Assembly: GCA_036275295.1 (NCBI GenBank)
Contig: DASUEB010000105.1
Coordinates: 1 to 21,041 of the forward strand
DNA: 21,041 bases
From: DASUEB01 sp036275295
GTDB lineage: Bacteria > Bacteroidota > Bacteroidia > Flavobacteriales_D > Luteibaculaceae
Direction: 5' to 3'
The position numbers and the translations under genes were made by a program. Of this stretch, positions 1 to 7,052 are shown piece after piece (position 1 is the first letter of the stretch; each line of letters begins with the position of its first letter). The notes below the pieces were generated by a model. It was not told where the DNA came from. It searched no databases and saw only the letters and a program-made list of their open reading frames with translations.

Positions 1-2
1 CA

Positions 3-296
3 AACATAATACTTGAAAATGCTCGGTGGCAAGACAAATTTGCGTGGAGACATGACAACAAATACCTTGTTTTAATTCAATGGGACTTGGAAAACAACGA
101 CCCAGGTTTTCATTTTAAAATTTTCAACACTGAGTCAGGAAAATCTCACACAAGCGATAGAATACTGGGAATGGTAAACAATCTCTCAATCACGGACAAC
201 AAAATTTTATACAACAAATTTCTTTACACAGGCAAGACAGCAGACGGTAAACTTTTAAGTAACACTGACAACGAATTTATATTTCAAGACTTTTAA
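3..296 (+). CDS. Unrecognised protein, C-terminal part (5' truncated by window edge)
   Basis: The reading frame is open from base 3 of the window to a TAA at 294-296, giving the last 97 residues of a protein whose start lies outside. A TTG at 87 could be mistaken for a start, but the frame continues upstream without a stop and the upstream residues (for example ENARWQDKF and NKYLVLIQWDLEN) look like ordinary protein, so I treat the gene as truncated. I do not recognise a domain. The piece is rich in Asn, Asp, Lys, Phe and Thr, and its DNA is clearly more AT-rich than the genes from 663 onwards, which could mean a foreign or cassette-like origin. No signal peptide or membrane segment is visible in the part seen. 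Confidence 0.6.
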   Translation, partial: NIILENARWQDKFAWRHDNKYLVLIQWDLENNDPGFHFKIFNTESGKSHTSDRILGMVNNLSITDNKILYNKFLYTGKTADGKLLSNTDNEFIFQDF

Positions 297-333
297 ATAT
301 ACAATAATAATTATGACAAAGAGTAAAAACACT

Positions 334-516
334 GCTGGTAACAGCCGCAATGGGGGCTGACGTGGTTAAGTCAAGTGTAGTGCTTTAATCAACATTTTTG
401 CTTGGTTGATCCCGCAGGTGCGGGACTCCGAAATCCCCCACTGCGGCAAGCGGCAAAACGATTGGTTCCACAGCGATGGAACCCCTGGCGGGCATGCGGG
501 CCCTATGTATAGCACT
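334..516. repeat. Cluster of GC-rich inverted repeats, unknown function
   Basis: At least four short hairpins occur within about 180 bp: 334-345 (GCTG-GTAA-CAGC), 411-424 (CCCGCA-GG-TGCGGG), 464-483 (seven perfect base pairs, loop CAGCGA) and 490-503 (GGGC-ATGCGG-GCCC). The hexamer AGTGCT at 379-384 has its inverted copy AGCACT at 511-516. Composition switches abruptly from the AT-rich gene on the left. This resembles an interspersed palindromic element or a gene-cassette boundary more than a terminator, because no T tract follows any hairpin. Copies elsewhere in the genome cannot be seen from this window. Confidence 0.45.
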
Positions 517-649
517 GCCGATTTAATAAGCGCAGAAACGCTCACGTTGGTGATGAACGCGGCGAATGTCCTTGCGAACATGAACAACCCTGTATTTTGC
601 CGAGACAGCCTAAATTTTAAGAAAATTTTACATTTCCAGATGGATTTTG

Positions 650-657
650 TACTTTCG
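650..657 (+). promoter_or_regulatory. Candidate -7 promoter element of the lipoprotein gene
   Basis: TACTTTCG matches the Bacteroidota -7 consensus TAnnTTTG at all but one fixed position. It ends only 5 nt before the ATG at 663, so a transcript would start at or within a few bases of the start codon. No clear -33 TTTG is seen at the usual distance. Confidence 0.4.
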
Positions 658-662
658 ATTCT

Positions 663-1130
663 ATGCGCGTAAAAAACTCTTATCTGTTCTTGTTCTGTAT
701 GTTAGTTACCGCCAGTCTGGGCGGCTCATCGTGCAAGTCGCACAGCCACTCTCATTCACCCGTGCCCGAAGATCACCCGTCGCATGCCGAGCTCCAGTTG
801 GTAGCTGCCGAATTCCAATCGTGGTCGGCTGGTGTTCAGCAAGGGGGAAGTGGCTACGAATACTACATCACCATAGGTCACTCGGCACAGGATATTCCCC
901 GGTTTGACTCTCTGGTCATCGACGGATCGAGGACGGTAGCTACATACCGAGGCAAGCAAACTAGCAGTGAAATATCCTCCACACTGGTGCGGGCAACGGA
1001 GAAATACATGCCTCAAGAGCGGGTTTTACCCGTTCCTCGAAAGGCCCGCTTGTCTTATTCTCTCGGAGGACACAGACATTACCTCAACATCGATTCGTTC
1101 ACGGAGCGCAAAGCACCAAACAGACCCTAA
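663..1130 (+). CDS. Small His-rich putative lipoprotein
   Basis: The 155-residue product starts with a hydrophobic signal peptide (residues 7-22) ending in GGSSC, a loose lipobox of the kind tolerated in Bacteroidota, so it is probably lipidated at Cys24 and held in the outer or inner membrane. Right after the cysteine comes a His/Ser run (KSHSHSHS) with further His residues in the next 15 positions, which could bind a metal. The mature part has the pattern SWSAGVQQGGSGYEYYI followed by alternating short strands, suggesting a small beta-rich domain. I do not recognise a named family. It is the first gene of a probable three-gene operon, 35 nt before the T9SS beta-propeller gene, which in turn is 20 nt before a TonB-dependent receptor. 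Function is not assignable; a surface accessory role is inference from context only. Confidence 0.75.
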   Translation: MRVKNSYLFLFCMLVTASLGGSSCKSHSHSHSPVPEDHPSHAELQLVAAEFQSWSAGVQQGGSGYEYYITIGHSAQDIPRFDSLVIDGSRTVATYRGKQTSSEISSTLVRATEKYMPQERVLPVPRKARLSYSLGGHRHYLNIDSFTERKAPNRP

Positions 1131-1165
1131 ATCACGTATCCATCATCCCCGAAAATAAAATCCGT

Positions 1166-3718
1166 ATGAAAACCAGTTCTACACTTCAGCTCATTGCGTT
1201 AATGGCCTTTTGGGCTAGCGTTTCACAAGCGCAGCCATGGATGAAAGGCCTGCCGCCAGGCGATGAAAATTTTTACGAAATAAAAACCGCCTTTGAGAAC
1301 CATTGGCAGGGCCGAAGTCCGGAACGCGGCAAGGGCTACAAATCGTTCAAACGCTGGGAGTGGTTCTGGGAGCAGCGAGTGGCACCCACCGGAGAATTTC
1401 CGCCGGCCGATATTCGATATACCGAGTGGCAGAAATATCAGGTACTCCACCCTGAAAACGAACTACCGCCTCACATGAAAGCCGCTACTTGGACCTTCAA
1501 AGGCCCCAATAGCAGCAACGGAGGCTACAGCGGGATTGGCAGGGTAAACTGTGTGGCCTTTCATCCCACCAATGCACAGGTATTTTGGATTGGAACTCCT
1601 GCTGGCGGGATTTGGAAAACCACCAACGGCGGCAGTAGCTGGACTACTTCTACCGACCGACTACCTGTTCTCGGGGTGACCGATATTGCGGTTGATCCCA
1701 GTTCACCTAATACGCTGTATGCCGCTACAGGCGACGGCGACGGTGGCGATACGTACAGCATCGGTATTCTTAAATCAACCGATGGCGGCTCTACATGGAG
1801 TGTTACAGGCCTGAATTGGAATGTGACTTCGCAAAAGCGAATTCGCAGAATGCAAATAGATAAATCCTCGCCCAGCACCCTCCTGGTAGCCGCCAGCGAT
1901 GGCATTTGGCGATCAACCGACGCCGCTAATACTTGGGTGAAGGTGCAGTCGGGCGGAATGACCGACATCGAATTCAATCCTACGAACTCATCAATCGTTT
2001 ATGCAGCTTCTTACGGTTTTGGCAATGCCCAAATCTTCCGCTCAACCAATAACGGGGCATCGTGGACGCAGGTAACGTCATTTAGCGGTATTGAGCGAAT
2101 CAATCTGGCCGTGTCTGAGGATTGGCCTATGTTGGTAGATGCCCTTTGCGCGGATCAAAGCGGTGGACTGGCTGGACTGTGGTATTCTGACAATGCAGGA
2201 GCCTCCTTTACCAATTACTATGACGCTACCTGCGAAAACAATATGCTGAACTACGCTGCCGACGGCGTGGGTTGTGGTGGACAAGGTTGGTACGACCTGG
2301 CCTATACCATCAATCCGGCCGACGCGAATGAAATCTACCTCGGCGGTATCAATACCTGGCGGACCCTCGATGGCGGTGCAAGTTGGGAATTAAACAACAT
2401 CTGGTCGAATTATTTTACCCAAGCCGTTCCCGAAGTTCATGCCGACAAACATTTTCTGGCCTTCCACCCTCTTAACGCGGCAGCTTTGTATGAATGCAAC
2501 GACGGCGGTATTTACCGAACCACTAACGGAGGGCAGTCGTGGACCGACTTATCGAACGGGCTGGGCATCAGCCAGATTTACCGCATTGGAACCTCGAAAA
2601 CCGTGGCTAACAACGTGATTTGTGGTTTGCAGGACAACGGGTCAAAAGAACTCAAAAACAATAGCATGGTCGATCGTACGGGTGGCGATGGAATGGAATG
2701 TATCATAGATTACACCAACGCTGCCATTCAGTATGCCACCTATGTTAACGGCGAAATATACAAGACCACCAATGGTTGGTCGAGTTACACGACGATTGTG
2801 AATAACAACGGCACAGGCGCAGATGAACCCGGCAATTGGGTTACACCCTATATCATGCATCCCACCAATAATCAAACCCTACTGCTTGGAAAATCGCAGG
2901 TATATAAAACGACCAACGGTGGTACTTCTTGGACGCAACTGGGCCAAATCACGGGGATGACAGGCAAACTGGTTTCCATGGCTTACGCGCCCTCTGATCC
3001 CAATACCATCTATGTGGCATCAGCCTTTGAAGTGTTCAAATCAACCAATGGGGGGACTACGTGGACCAAAATCCGCCAATCTTCAAATTCAATCACCTAT
3101 TTGGCCGTAGACCCTGCAAATGCCCAAAATATATTCATAACCTGTTCGGGTTACAGTGCTGGAAACAAAGTGTTTATTACCACCAACGGAGGGACCAATT
3201 GGACCAACTACTCAGGAACCCTCCCCAATGTTCCGGTTAACTGCGTGGTGTATCAGAATATGCCCAACGATAAGGGTATTTTCATTGGCACCGATTTAGG
3301 TGTTTATTACCGCGGAACAGGTATGTCAGACTGGTTGAGTTACAACAACGGTTTACCCAATGTGGTGGTGAACGAATTGGAGATATCGTATAACAACAAC
3401 AAACTTTGGGCAGCAACTTACGGCCGCGGTTTGTGGAATTCGGATCTTTATTCTTCGGTTGGAATTTCAGAGGCCGAACTGAGTCAGAGCATCGGTTTAT
3501 CGCCTAATCCCAATCAAGGCGACTTTACCATCGATATGGCCGAACCCATGGCCTATTCCATCAAAGTTACCGACATCTTGGGTAAGGAAATCCTCAGCCA
3601 GAGCAATATTCGATCTACCCATGCATCATTTTCGCTGGCTGGAGCGCATCCCGGGGTGTACCTAGTGGTTATTTCGATTGGCGATAACACCATCACCAAA
3701 AAGATGGTGGTTCAATAA
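1166..3718 (+). CDS. T9SS-exported beta-propeller protein with Asp-box (BNR/sortilin-type) repeats
   Basis: The 850-residue product has a Sec signal peptide (residues 1-22, cleavage near SQAQ), an aromatic-rich N-terminal region (about 25-105), then a long propeller region (about 105-765). About eleven Asp-box motifs of the form S/TxNGGxxW recur there, for example TTNGGSSW at 152-159, STDGGSTW at 204-211 and STNNGASW at 293-300, with others towards residue 690; some are degenerate, such as TTNGWSSY. Such motifs mark turns in sialidase- and sortilin/VPS10-type propellers, but I see no sialidase active site, so an enzymatic role is unproven. The last 80 or so residues are a type A T9SS sorting domain, with SPNPNQGDF and the ending KKMVVQ, so the protein should cross the outer membrane by T9SS and be released or anchored on the surface. 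It lies between the lipoprotein and the TonB-dependent receptor, with short gaps on both sides. Confidence 0.9.
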   Translation: MKTSSTLQLIALMAFWASVSQAQPWMKGLPPGDENFYEIKTAFENHWQGRSPERGKGYKSFKRWEWFWEQRVAPTGEFPPADIRYTEWQKYQVLHPENELPPHMKAATWTFKGPNSSNGGYSGIGRVNCVAFHPTNAQVFWIGTPAGGIWKTTNGGSSWTTSTDRLPVLGVTDIAVDPSSPNTLYAATGDGDGGDTYSIGILKSTDGGSTWSVTGLNWNVTSQKRIRRMQIDKSSPSTLLVAASDGIWRSTDAANTWVKVQSGGMTDIEFNPTNSSIVYAASYGFGNAQIFRSTNNGASWTQVTSFSGIERINLAVSEDWPMLVDALCADQSGGLAGLWYSDNAGASFTNYYDATCENNMLNYAADGVGCGGQGWYDLAYTINPADANEIYLGGINTWRTLDGGASWELNNIWSNYFTQAVPEVHADKHFLAFHPLNAAALYECNDGGIYRTTNGGQSWTDLSNGLGISQIYRIGTSKTVANNVICGLQDNGSKELKNNSMVDRTGGDGMECIIDYTNAAIQYATYVNGEIYKTTNGWSSYTTIVNNNGTGADEPGNWVTPYIMHPTNNQTLLLGKSQVYKTTNGGTSWTQLGQITGMTGKLVSMAYAPSDPNTIYVASAFEVFKSTNGGTTWTKIRQSSNSITYLAVDPANAQNIFITCSGYSAGNKVFITTNGGTNWTNYSGTLPNVPVNCVVYQNMPNDKGIFIGTDLGVYYRGTGMSDWLSYNNGLPNVVVNELEISYNNNKLWAATYGRGLWNSDLYSSVGISEAELSQSIGLSPNPNQGDFTIDMAEPMAYSIKVTDILGKEILSQSNIRSTHASFSLAGAHPGVYLVVISIGDNTITKKMVVQ

Positions 3719-3738
3719 GTCATCGATTTAGTTCATTT

Positions 3739-6168
3739 ATGCGTTGGAGGTTGAGGGCGCTGATTTTTTTGGGCCTGGTGTTGCCTGCAATGGCTCAGGG
3801 TCAGAGCTTTCAAATTTTGTCGTCCGACCGAAAAGTGCCCGTGGCAGAAGCTGTAGCCATTGGAATGGGCGGTGACACGCTTGCTGCGGCTGATGTTTCT
3901 GGGGTGATGGTTATGCCCGGCCTGTTGGGCCAACCTGTAGTTCAACTCAGCGCTCCGGGCTATCGGACGACGGCTTTGCGGTTGGATACCGTTGGACAGG
4001 TGGTGTTGCTTGAGCCCTTCGGATTTAATCTAGACCAAGTGGTCATCTCAGCTGGGCGATCAGAACAGCGCCAGCGGGAAGTGGCCCAACGGGTGCTGGT
4101 ATTGGATCGCCAGAGCCAAGAACACATCAACGCACCACAAACCGGTGAATTCCTGCAGAACAGTGGCGCAGTACTTGTTCAAAAAAGTCAGGGCGGAGGC
4201 GGAAGCCCCGTCATCAGGGGTTTTGAGGCGAATAAGATCTTGTTGGTTGTCGATGGCATCCGTTTAAACCATGCTATTTTTAGAGGGGGCCATCTTCAGA
4301 ATGTCCTTTCGGTTGATCAACAAATGGTCGATAGAACAGAGTTATTGATGGGTCCTGCATCTGTGGTGTATGGTAGCGATGCCCTGGGTGGGGTGATTCA
4401 TTTTTTCACCCCAAGACCTGCGCTGGCCCCGGCCGGAGAAGGGCTGCAGGTTAGCGGTAATGCATTTTCCCGAGTCTCTACGGCATTCCGTGAAAAAACG
4501 CTTCATACCTCCTTTCAAATGGGCCACAGGAAATGGGCAACCCTAACCTCAATTACTGCAAGTGCACTCGGCGATTTGCAGCAAGGCGGAAGGCGGAGAT
4601 CGGCATATCCCGAGTTTGGCAAATGCAATTTTCAGGTAGTTCGTATGGAAGGCCGCGACAGCGTGCTTCCCAATGCAGATGTCAACAGACAATTGGGCTC
4701 TGGTTACAGTCAGATCGACCTCATGCAAAAGGTGTTTTTTCAACCGTCCAGCAGAGTTAGTCACACCTTGAACCTGCAGTATTCAACTACCGGGAATGTG
4801 AATCGATACGACCGACTCAGTGAGTTGAGGGCAGGTAGACCCCGATTTGCTGAATGGTACTACGGTCCGCAGATGCGATTGCTGGCAGCGCATACAGTAG
4901 AGAGCCAAGTGAACAAAGGCTGGGTAGATAAGCTGGTGATTACAACTTCTTATCAGCAGTTTAAAGAGAGTCGTCACGACCGATCCTTGAACTCCGATTG
5001 GCTCAATCGCCGTTTTGAAACCGTGCAGGTAATTGGCTGGAATGCTGTTTTTATGAAAAATACCCCTTGGGCCGATATGAGCTATGGCGCAGAGGTTTAT
5101 CACAATCAAGTAGATTCCAAAGCACATGCGTTTCACATACAAACAGGAGATCAAAAAGCGATTCAAACGCGATATCCTGTGGATGGAAGCGCCATGTCGA
5201 GTGCTGCCGTTTTTGCCTGGGCGCACAGAAAACTGAATCACCAATGGATAGTTGATGCCGGAGTTCGGATGAATTACAACGCTCTCCATGCTCGATTTAC
5301 CACCAAAACATTCTTTGATTTTCCCTTTGACCGGGTCAATCAACAACATGTAGCCTTCTCCGGGAACCTGGGCCTGACGTGGCTTCCCAACGAAAATTGG
5401 AAGCTTTCGGGACTCTTAGCCAGCGGTTTTCGCGCCCCAAACATTGACGACGTGAGCAAAGTATTTGACTCGGTTAAAAGCGATCGGCAGGGAAATGCTA
5501 CTGGAGTGCTCATCCTGCCTAACGCAGCCTTGCGGCCAGAGTATACTTATCAAGCAGAGTGCACTATTGAGAAGTCTTTTGGAAAGCGGGTTCATTGGAA
5601 TCAAACCTTTTTTTACACCCGACTTATCGGTGCTATTGGGGTTCAAAACAGCACCTTTAATGGTACTAGCCGCGTTTTTTTTGGCGATACAACCGTTCAG
5701 GTTCAGCAATTGGTAAACCTTAATCAGGCTCAAATTATAGGCTATCATGCCGCGATCCAAATTCTGATCACCGAGCGATGGAAGTTGGAATCGTCCTTTA
5801 ATACAACGCAGGGTGTAATTTTAGGTCAGCAAGGAAGGATGCCATTGGATCACATACCACCCAATTTCGGACAATCGTCACTCTGGTTTGTGGGCAACCG
5901 GATTAAGGCCGAATTCATGGTGCGTTATAACGGTTGGAAGCGCTTAGACCGCTATCAGATCTTGGGCGAGGATAACTTGCAATACGCTACGTCAGACGGT
6001 ATGCCCAATTGGTACACTTTAAATGCGAGGTTAAGTAAAACCTGGGGTATTCATTGGACAGGTCAATTGGCTGTTGAGAATATCTTAGATCGCAACTACC
6101 GCGTTTTCGCCTCCGGTATCAGTGCCGCTGGGCGCAACGTGATCGGTTCGGTTCGGTACCGTTTTTGA
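3739..6168 (+). CDS. TonB-dependent outer-membrane receptor (hemoglobin/heme-receptor-like subfamily, substrate uncertain)
   Basis: The 809-residue product has a signal peptide (1-22), a carboxypeptidase-D-like regulatory domain (about 24-95), a TonB-box-like stretch near 99-104 (DQVVIS), a plug domain (about 108-226, with PVIRGFEANKILLVVDGIR and GPASVVYGSDALGGVI) and a 22-strand-type barrel ending in the expected terminal Phe (VRYRF). It imports a substrate across the outer membrane using TonB/ExbBD energy. The plug wording and a FRAP box at 564-567 point to the heme/hemoglobin receptor subfamily. The companion NPDL box is degenerate (NAAL at 595-598), and no His lies between the two boxes, where HmuR/HemR-type heme receptors have one, so heme is not a safe call. 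The gene starts 20 nt after the T9SS propeller gene and is probably co-transcribed with it. It is too short and unlike SusC to be a classic glycan receptor, and no SusD follows. Confidence 0.88.
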   Translation: MRWRLRALIFLGLVLPAMAQGQSFQILSSDRKVPVAEAVAIGMGGDTLAAADVSGVMVMPGLLGQPVVQLSAPGYRTTALRLDTVGQVVLLEPFGFNLDQVVISAGRSEQRQREVAQRVLVLDRQSQEHINAPQTGEFLQNSGAVLVQKSQGGGGSPVIRGFEANKILLVVDGIRLNHAIFRGGHLQNVLSVDQQMVDRTELLMGPASVVYGSDALGGVIHFFTPRPALAPAGEGLQVSGNAFSRVSTAFREKTLHTSFQMGHRKWATLTSITASALGDLQQGGRRRSAYPEFGKCNFQVVRMEGRDSVLPNADVNRQLGSGYSQIDLMQKVFFQPSSRVSHTLNLQYSTTGNVNRYDRLSELRAGRPRFAEWYYGPQMRLLAAHTVESQVNKGWVDKLVITTSYQQFKESRHDRSLNSDWLNRRFETVQVIGWNAVFMKNTPWADMSYGAEVYHNQVDSKAHAFHIQTGDQKAIQTRYPVDGSAMSSAAVFAWAHRKLNHQWIVDAGVRMNYNALHARFTTKTFFDFPFDRVNQQHVAFSGNLGLTWLPNENWKLSGLLASGFRAPNIDDVSKVFDSVKSDRQGNATGVLILPNAALRPEYTYQAECTIEKSFGKRVHWNQTFFYTRLIGAIGVQNSTFNGTSRVFFGDTTVQVQQLVNLNQAQIIGYHAAIQILITERWKLESSFNTTQGVILGQQGRMPLDHIPPNFGQSSLWFVGNRIKAEFMVRYNGWKRLDRYQILGEDNLQYATSDGMPNWYTLNARLSKTWGIHWTGQLAVENILDRNYRVFASGISAAGRNVIGSVRYRF

Positions 6169-6205
6169 GGGCATACCCATTGGGCGCAAATTCGCTATGG
6201 AAGAG

Positions 6206-6228
6206 TAAAGCGCACAAGCCTTGCTTTA
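6206..6228. terminator. Weak hairpin after the TonB receptor gene
   Basis: TAAAGC at 6206-6211 pairs with GCTTTA at 6223-6228 across an 11-base loop, about 40 nt after the receptor stop codon and between convergent genes. There is no T tract, so termination here is only a possibility. Confidence 0.2.
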
Positions 6229-6330
6229 ATCCAATACCAAGCACCGACTGGGTTCATGCTGAAGGTTAATCATCAGCCATAGGAAGTCATGCATGTTGGG
6301 AGGAAAGAATGAAGAAATCGGAATGGACTT

Positions 6331-6762
6331 TTACAACGGCGGTAGTCCAATTTCGTCCGGCACTACATACGCATTGTTAAACGAACTCTTCACCTGCTGT
6401 AAAAACGCGTCAGCCTCAAGGTAGGTTCTAAAGTTCCCAAGGCGCACGCGGAAATTGGGAGCGAGGTAGTTGATTTCGACGGGTACGCCGGGAAAAAGTA
6501 TCTCGGCTTGTCCTTTTATGTCTGTAGCCCGATTGCGTTCGCCAACAAAAACCTGCACGCGGAAACCTTTGAGGTTGTTGCGTCCTTGGTGTTCTTGTTT
6601 AAACCGTTGAGACAGGGCGGTGATTTCTGGGCTTTGATAAATCATGAGACCTGAGCCAGATCCAGAGGTAGTCCCTTTGGGATAGGTACGCCAGTCGGTT
6701 TGAGCCCAACATTTTTGGCTCATCAGTGTTATTACAAGCAGGGCGAATAAACCGTGTTTCAT
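6331..6762 (-). CDS. Exported SPOR-domain protein
   Basis: I place the start at the ATG at 6762, giving 143 residues, because it is followed directly by a signal peptide (MKHGLFALLVITLM, cleavage near CWAQ). The frame stays open for another 71 codons upstream, but those residues have no protein-like character. After a Gly/Ser-rich linker (about 30-40) the region from residue 64 to the end fits a SPOR domain: LKGFRVQVFVGERN as the first strand, FRVRLGNFRTYLEADAF as the second strand and helix, then AYVVPDEI. SPOR domains bind denuded septal peptidoglycan, so a periplasmic role at the cell wall is likely. It is transcribed away from the act operon and converges on the TonB receptor gene. Confidence 0.82.
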   Translation of the reverse strand: MKHGLFALLVITLMSQKCWAQTDWRTYPKGTTSGSGSGLMIYQSPEITALSQRFKQEHQGRNNLKGFRVQVFVGERNRATDIKGQAEILFPGVPVEINYLAPNFRVRLGNFRTYLEADAFLQQVKSSFNNAYVVPDEIGLPPL

Positions 6763-6767
6763 CACGG

Positions 6768-6775
6768 CAAAAGTA
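6768..6775 (-). promoter_or_regulatory. Candidate -7 promoter element of the SPOR gene
   Basis: On the minus strand this reads TACTTTTG, a full match to TAnnTTTG. It ends 5 nt before the ATG at 6762, so the message would be leaderless or nearly so. This supports choosing 6762 over upstream starts. No good -33 element is visible. Confidence 0.5.
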
Positions 6776-6967
6776 CAAAACCCGATGGGAATGAGGAGAT
6801 GGATTTTATTCTTTGTACACAGCGTGCCATTAACAACTTTTGGGGTAAGGCTAAGAAGTGTTTTGACACATGTTAGCCGCACAGGCACTGAGAATGTGCG
6901 AATTAGGATTCGCGCCGACACCCCTCTATTTAGATTAATTATAAATTGTTGGACCATCCGACATTTT

Positions 6968-6983
6968 TGTGACAAACCTCACA
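6968..6983. promoter_or_regulatory. Crp-type operator TGTGA-N6-TCACA
   Basis: TGTGACAAACCTCACA is a perfect match to the Crp half-site pair TGTGA-N6-TCACA. Its centre (6975.5) lies about 39-42 bp upstream of the start site predicted from the TAAATTTG element at 7003-7010, which is the position of a class II activator that replaces the upstream promoter element. The site sits between the divergent SPOR gene and the act-cox operon and could affect either; its place relative to the act promoter favours the operon. Which Crp/Fnr-family protein would bind is unknown. Confidence 0.55.
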
Positions 6984-7002
6984 GCCCGATATTAAACAGT
7001 AT

Positions 7003-7010
7003 TAAATTTG
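7003..7010 (+). promoter_or_regulatory. Candidate -7 element of the act-cox operon promoter
   Basis: TAAATTTG is a full match to TAnnTTTG. A start site would fall at about 7014-7017, upstream of both candidate actA start codons (7026 and 7053). No TTTG is present at the usual -33 distance, which fits a promoter that depends on an activator bound at 6968-6983. Confidence 0.5.
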
Positions 7011-7052
7011 CGCCCACTGCATAGTATGACAATATCTACAAATCGCGATAAT

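Larger units (their letters stand above)
297..662. other. Non-coding stretch with GC-rich hairpin cluster
   Basis: No convincing gene lies here; the short frames on both strands overlap hairpins and have no family character. The left part is AT-rich. From about 334 to 516 the sequence turns GC-rich and strongly self-complementary: GCTG/CAGC around GTAA at 334-345, CCCGCA/TGCGGG at 411-424, GGTTCCA/TGGAACC with a six-base loop at 464-483, and GGGC/GCCC at 490-503. The right part (about 590-650) is AT-rich again and leads into a promoter-like element before the lipoprotein gene. Confidence 0.6.

Noticed and set aside
366..672. Overlapping open frames on both strands (366-587 minus, 406-672 plus)
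   Set aside because: They run through the hairpin cluster, have no family character and conflict with each other and with the lipoprotein promoter.
4783..5349. 188-codon minus-strand frame opposite the TonB receptor
   Set aside because: Fully antisense to the receptor barrel, with no recognisable domain or start context.
6763..6975. Upstream extension of the SPOR gene to 6975
   Set aside because: The added 71 residues precede a good signal peptide, look non-protein-like and would lie across the promoter element at 6768-6775.
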